DNA from: Zanthoxylum bungeanum
Lineage: Eukaryota > Streptophyta > Magnoliopsida > Sapindales > Rutaceae
Length of the DNA stretch: 64,000 nucleotides
Direction: 5' to 3'
NCBI GenBank assembly: GCA_019454045.1
Contig: SKCR01038874.1
Span: 1-64,000 of the forward strand
Part shown: one piece after another, positions 60,609 to 64,000 of the stretch
Position numbering within the stretch: the stretch's first letter is position 1
Layout: the number at the start of each line of letters is the position of its first letter
Notes under the pieces: generated by a model
The model's input: the letters and a program-made list of their open reading frames with translations, nothing else
Told to the model about the DNA's origin: nothing
Databases searched by the model: none
Position numbers and translations under genes: made by a program

Positions 60609-63600
60609 ATGGTATCTTGAGCCATTTGAGCATGAAACATGATTATGGTAAAATTTGGGTAAAATGATTTGAGCATGTTTTGATGAAATTGATTGTTGAC
60701 ATATGCTTGGATGATGATAACATGGTGTTATGCATGATGAATTTGATGAATATTGAGTTGGATCAATTTTTCCCTAATGACTTAGCTTGGCCGAATGCCA
60801 TCCTTGCCCTAATGTCTTGGAATTTTTTGATTTTGATCATTGGATGAGTTGAAATAATATTGGGAAAGTTGATTTAATGTTTAATTGGATTTAATTGGAT
60901 TGAATTAAAATTGGACATAAAATTAACCCCATTGCCGAGACTTGAAGAGCATGAAATGGGTTTGATTTTTGATAAATTGTGTTGGACATGTTTTGTTGTT
61001 AATGAGCATGATTAATTAGGCTATTGATGTTTTAGAAATGTTAATTGGGCAATTAATTATGTAATACACTTTGTGTAATTAAATTGTGAAATTGAAATTT
61101 TGTATTTTAATTATTTGGGCTTGAATGTTGATTGGGCTTGAATGTTGTTATTGGGCTTATTGGGCTTGGTTGTACCAAGATGGGTTTAGGCTAAATTGGT
61201 TGGATCCAATTGGGCCCAAAACCGCTTCCATAAAGCCCAAATGCGACTAATGGGCCTTAAGAAATTAATTAAAAGCCCATTGGACTTTAATTAAATTAAC
61301 GTTGGACGTTAATCGGGCTTTGAGACCCGTAACGATTAAATTTGGAATTTAAGTCGTAAAAGTTCATTAATAAAGTGTAGTATTAATTTGAAATTAAATA
61401 GCGAATTAATATTAAATACAAATTGAATTGGATTTATTATGTAGTTTAATTTAATTCGAGAATTCGTACTTTGAGTACTTATTCGCAAAACGAGTTTGAC
61501 TCGCGCAAAATCAAATCGTTGTTTGAACATTGGATGGTCATTAATATTCAGATTAATTAATTGGATTAGATTGATTGATAACATGCTTGTGTGAATACAT
61601 GATTGCGATGTATGAATAATGTATATCAGATGGATATTAGATGGGTGAGGCAATTTTAGAAATTGTTGTAATAAATTTGGAATTTATTAATTGGACCTGC
61701 GTGTCCAGCCTTATTACCTCTTACTCTTTGTATTCTCTTCTCACCTATTCCCCTCAATGTAAATAGGTTTCTTTAGAAGTGTAGTGTAACAGGTAGAAGC
61801 AAATACTTGTGCTAGCGGGAGAGAGGAAAAGAGAGAGAAATTGATCTAGGATCAATGTTTAAGTATCCATCCGATATTATTATTATTTATTTATACGCGC
61901 TTTATTATGTGTTTAGAATGCATGTTAAGGGTGTATGATGATGAGACCTTAACAAAGATAATAAATGGTTGCCAATTTGCACGCGAAAAACCCTCACAAA
62001 ATATTAAGCGTTTTTCCTTCCATTGAGTGTTCTTACTCAAGATCTAAGACTGGCATTGGCTTGTTGGCCAAAGTCAAGGCCTTTGTCCGTCGAGGATGTG
62101 TTGGATCATGAAGGCTTTGTTCCATATTGGTGTCTTGTCCAAGTTGTGGTTTGTTAGCCAAAGTCAAGACCACTTCTTGTCCATCGATATGATTACGAAG
62201 CTTTCCATGGTCAATGGGTTCCGCTTAACTGGGATCACTAAGTTTGTTGTGCCAAAGCCAAGGCTTAGTTGATTCAGAGGAAAAAGGTTAGGCAATATAT
62301 TGGATATATTGGCATATATAAGATATATGTTTCGGACTTGGATGTCCCCCTACTGGATCTAGGAATTGGATGGATCCAATTGATCTTAGAGATCTACCTA
62401 GTTAATATCATACAATTTGTTGGCCAAAGTCAGCAAGATCTGTGTGTATACAGGGATCCTAGCCCACTAGGAAACACGGTTTCCCGAGTACTCGACAGAG
62501 GGTTAGAGGCTCGCCGAAAAATAGTGGGAGGCAAGAATTGAATTTGCAATATTCGTTTAATTACTTGCCATACGCGCTCAAACAAATATCATTCGTCAAA
62601 TAAATTAAATGTTAGTTGACTAATATTTAAATCGTTGTTTTAATTAACAGTAGGACTGTATTCAAACTAATTAATTATAGTTGATTAAATAGTTGGACTA
62701 TAATAATCATTATAATAAATAGTACCACATCGTTGATTAAATAGTTGGACTATTAGAATCAAGATAAAATTTGAAAGATTGACATTTAAAACATAATCCT
62801 AGGGAAAATGTATTTAAATGGTTTAATTTTCAAATTGGGAATAAATTTCAGGATAGTCTTGGAAATAATAATAAGTTACTTTATTTGATAAAATAACATA
62901 TTATGCCTAAGCCCGGAGTTAAGCAAATAGTAGAGCATGATCTTTGGAAGATTCATGTAATGATAACTTATGTGCTTAATCCATTAAGCTTGTCGCAGTA
63001 GACTCCTTAATTTCTTAATCAGAACTAAGGATTAGATCCTTAAAGTATGATAATGAAATTGAAGGATCTTCAAAGATCTATTTTTATATCTTAGAAGTAC
63101 AAATTGCAATACTAAACTCTTGGAGAGTTAATGGCTATTCTCAAGGAGACAAAAGTCAAAGTTTGCAATAAGGCAAGTAGCGCAAGGCGCACCTTACTTC
63201 GATATTTTAGAAGGCCTAGGCTAGGCCAAAGGCTTCTGGAGTGTGGAAAAGGGCAAAGGCAAAATCATTATAATCTTCTAGGAAGATAAAAGGACATATC
63301 TCAAAATGTCTGCCTAATTGTGCCAAACAGGATCACGGAAACGTGACTGCCGTATGGACAAGATAGACATGGAGGAATTGAAGACGGTGCAAGGCTCCGA
63401 CTTCAAATATGTTTTTGTCATAATATGTTCAATACTAGTATTAAAATTGGATTTTAAATACATAGTGTGATACATAAATATGCATTGATGTTAGAATCTG
63501 CTATGAGCAGGATACTGACTCCAGTTGAGATTAATCTGCGAATCAGAAACGGGACTAAAGTCACTGTTTTAACCGCAGAAACCTAAATTTAGGAACTACC

Positions 63601-64000
63601 TTCAGGTATGTACCTAAATTTGGAAACTGTTATAATGTAACTAGTTTGACTATAAACATTATCTCTATATCAATGTTTAACCCGCTGCGGGTGAACCTTT
63701 ATATTCTAGAACACTAAAGTGTTTTATTATATAAAGATGATATTGAGATAAACACATTAGATGTGAATAACATCATTTATATTTTGAATATAAATAAATC
63801 TCAAACGTATAACGTGACAAACAAATAGCTCAAACTGATTTGATCAGAAGAAACATATTGTGGCATTGTTGTCTGGGACACAATTAAACAAAACTCGTAT
63901 ATCCATATTTTTGAAGAGTGGGTACTCGGACTGATTTGATTCCATTCAAATAAAGTCTATGAATCTAGTTTATTGGGCAAAGTGCCTATACCACTATTTA
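60609..64000 (+). other. Non-coding internal region of the LTR-A/B family element
   Basis: After the primer site the first kilobase matches 57456-58526. From about 61590 the sequence is unique in the window. It has no gag or pol similarity and only short frames up to the right edge. A recurring TTGGCCAAAGTCAAGGC-type motif occurs at about 62065, 62150, 62250 and 62420. An element with 2 kb LTRs and more than 3 kb of non-coding interior fits a large retrotransposon derivative, though coding parts could lie beyond the edge. Confidence 0.6.
62060..62440 (+). repeat. Dispersed GGCCAAAGTCAAGGC motif cluster
   Basis: Four versions occur: GTTGGCCAAAGTCAAGGCCT, GTTAGCCAAAGTCAAGACCA, TGTGCCAAAGCCAAGGCTTA and GTTGGCCAAAGTCAGCAAGA, spaced about 85, 100 and 170 bp. 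Their role is unknown. Confidence 0.65.

Overview
This window is nuclear DNA of a flowering plant, most likely a eudicot. One host gene with many short introns lies at the left edge, and the other 59 kb or so is nested transposable elements with almost no intact reading frames. The species cannot be told from the sequence alone.

Layout. (1) 1-4.9 kb: eleven exons of a PELOTA ribosome-rescue gene on the minus strand, running off the left edge, with two small inverted-repeat elements in its introns. (2) 5.7-11.3 kb: small hAT-type elements, one of them (6081-11340) split by a 4.55 kb hAT transposon (6402-10951) with a broken transposase and a perfect 8-bp target duplication. (3) 11.6-22.1 kb: a LINE-type ORF1 fragment joined to a decayed, 5'-truncated Ty3/Gypsy element of the Tat lineage on the plus strand, with gag-like, protease, RT, RNase H, second RNase H, integrase, tandem repeats and an antisense ORF. 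An 885-bp hAT-like MITE sits in the tandem repeats. (4) 22.2-24.3 kb: AT-rich, no gene. (5) 24.3-39.1 kb: two decayed copies of Athila-type Ty3/Gypsy elements on the minus strand. The second carries a broken LOG-like gene, split by a 7.6 kb non-coding LTR element. (6) 39.1-42.3 kb: an unassigned LTR-like segment and an LTR fragment. (7) 42.3-60.6 kb: a large LTR ('LTR-A') split by a solo Athila-type LTR and by a complete 11.2 kb Athila-type element (44965-56196), followed by a short internal segment and a second LTR ('LTR-B'). (8) 60.6-64 kb: non-coding internal region of the LTR-A/B family.

The main result is the 11.2 kb Athila-type element. It has two LTRs, a tRNA-Asp-type primer site, gag and protease, but RT, RNase H and most of integrase are deleted. 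Between the pol remnant and the 3' LTR, where Athila relatives carry an env-like gene, it holds an uninterrupted, intronless LOG-like ORF, a family whose known members release active cytokinin from its nucleotide. A second, older LOG copy lies in the same place in a clearly different Athila-type element in the same window. Both copies have a TATA box about 60 bp before the ATG. This looks like a host cytokinin gene captured by a retrotransposon lineage and carried through its divergence. Function, expression and selection cannot be judged from one window.
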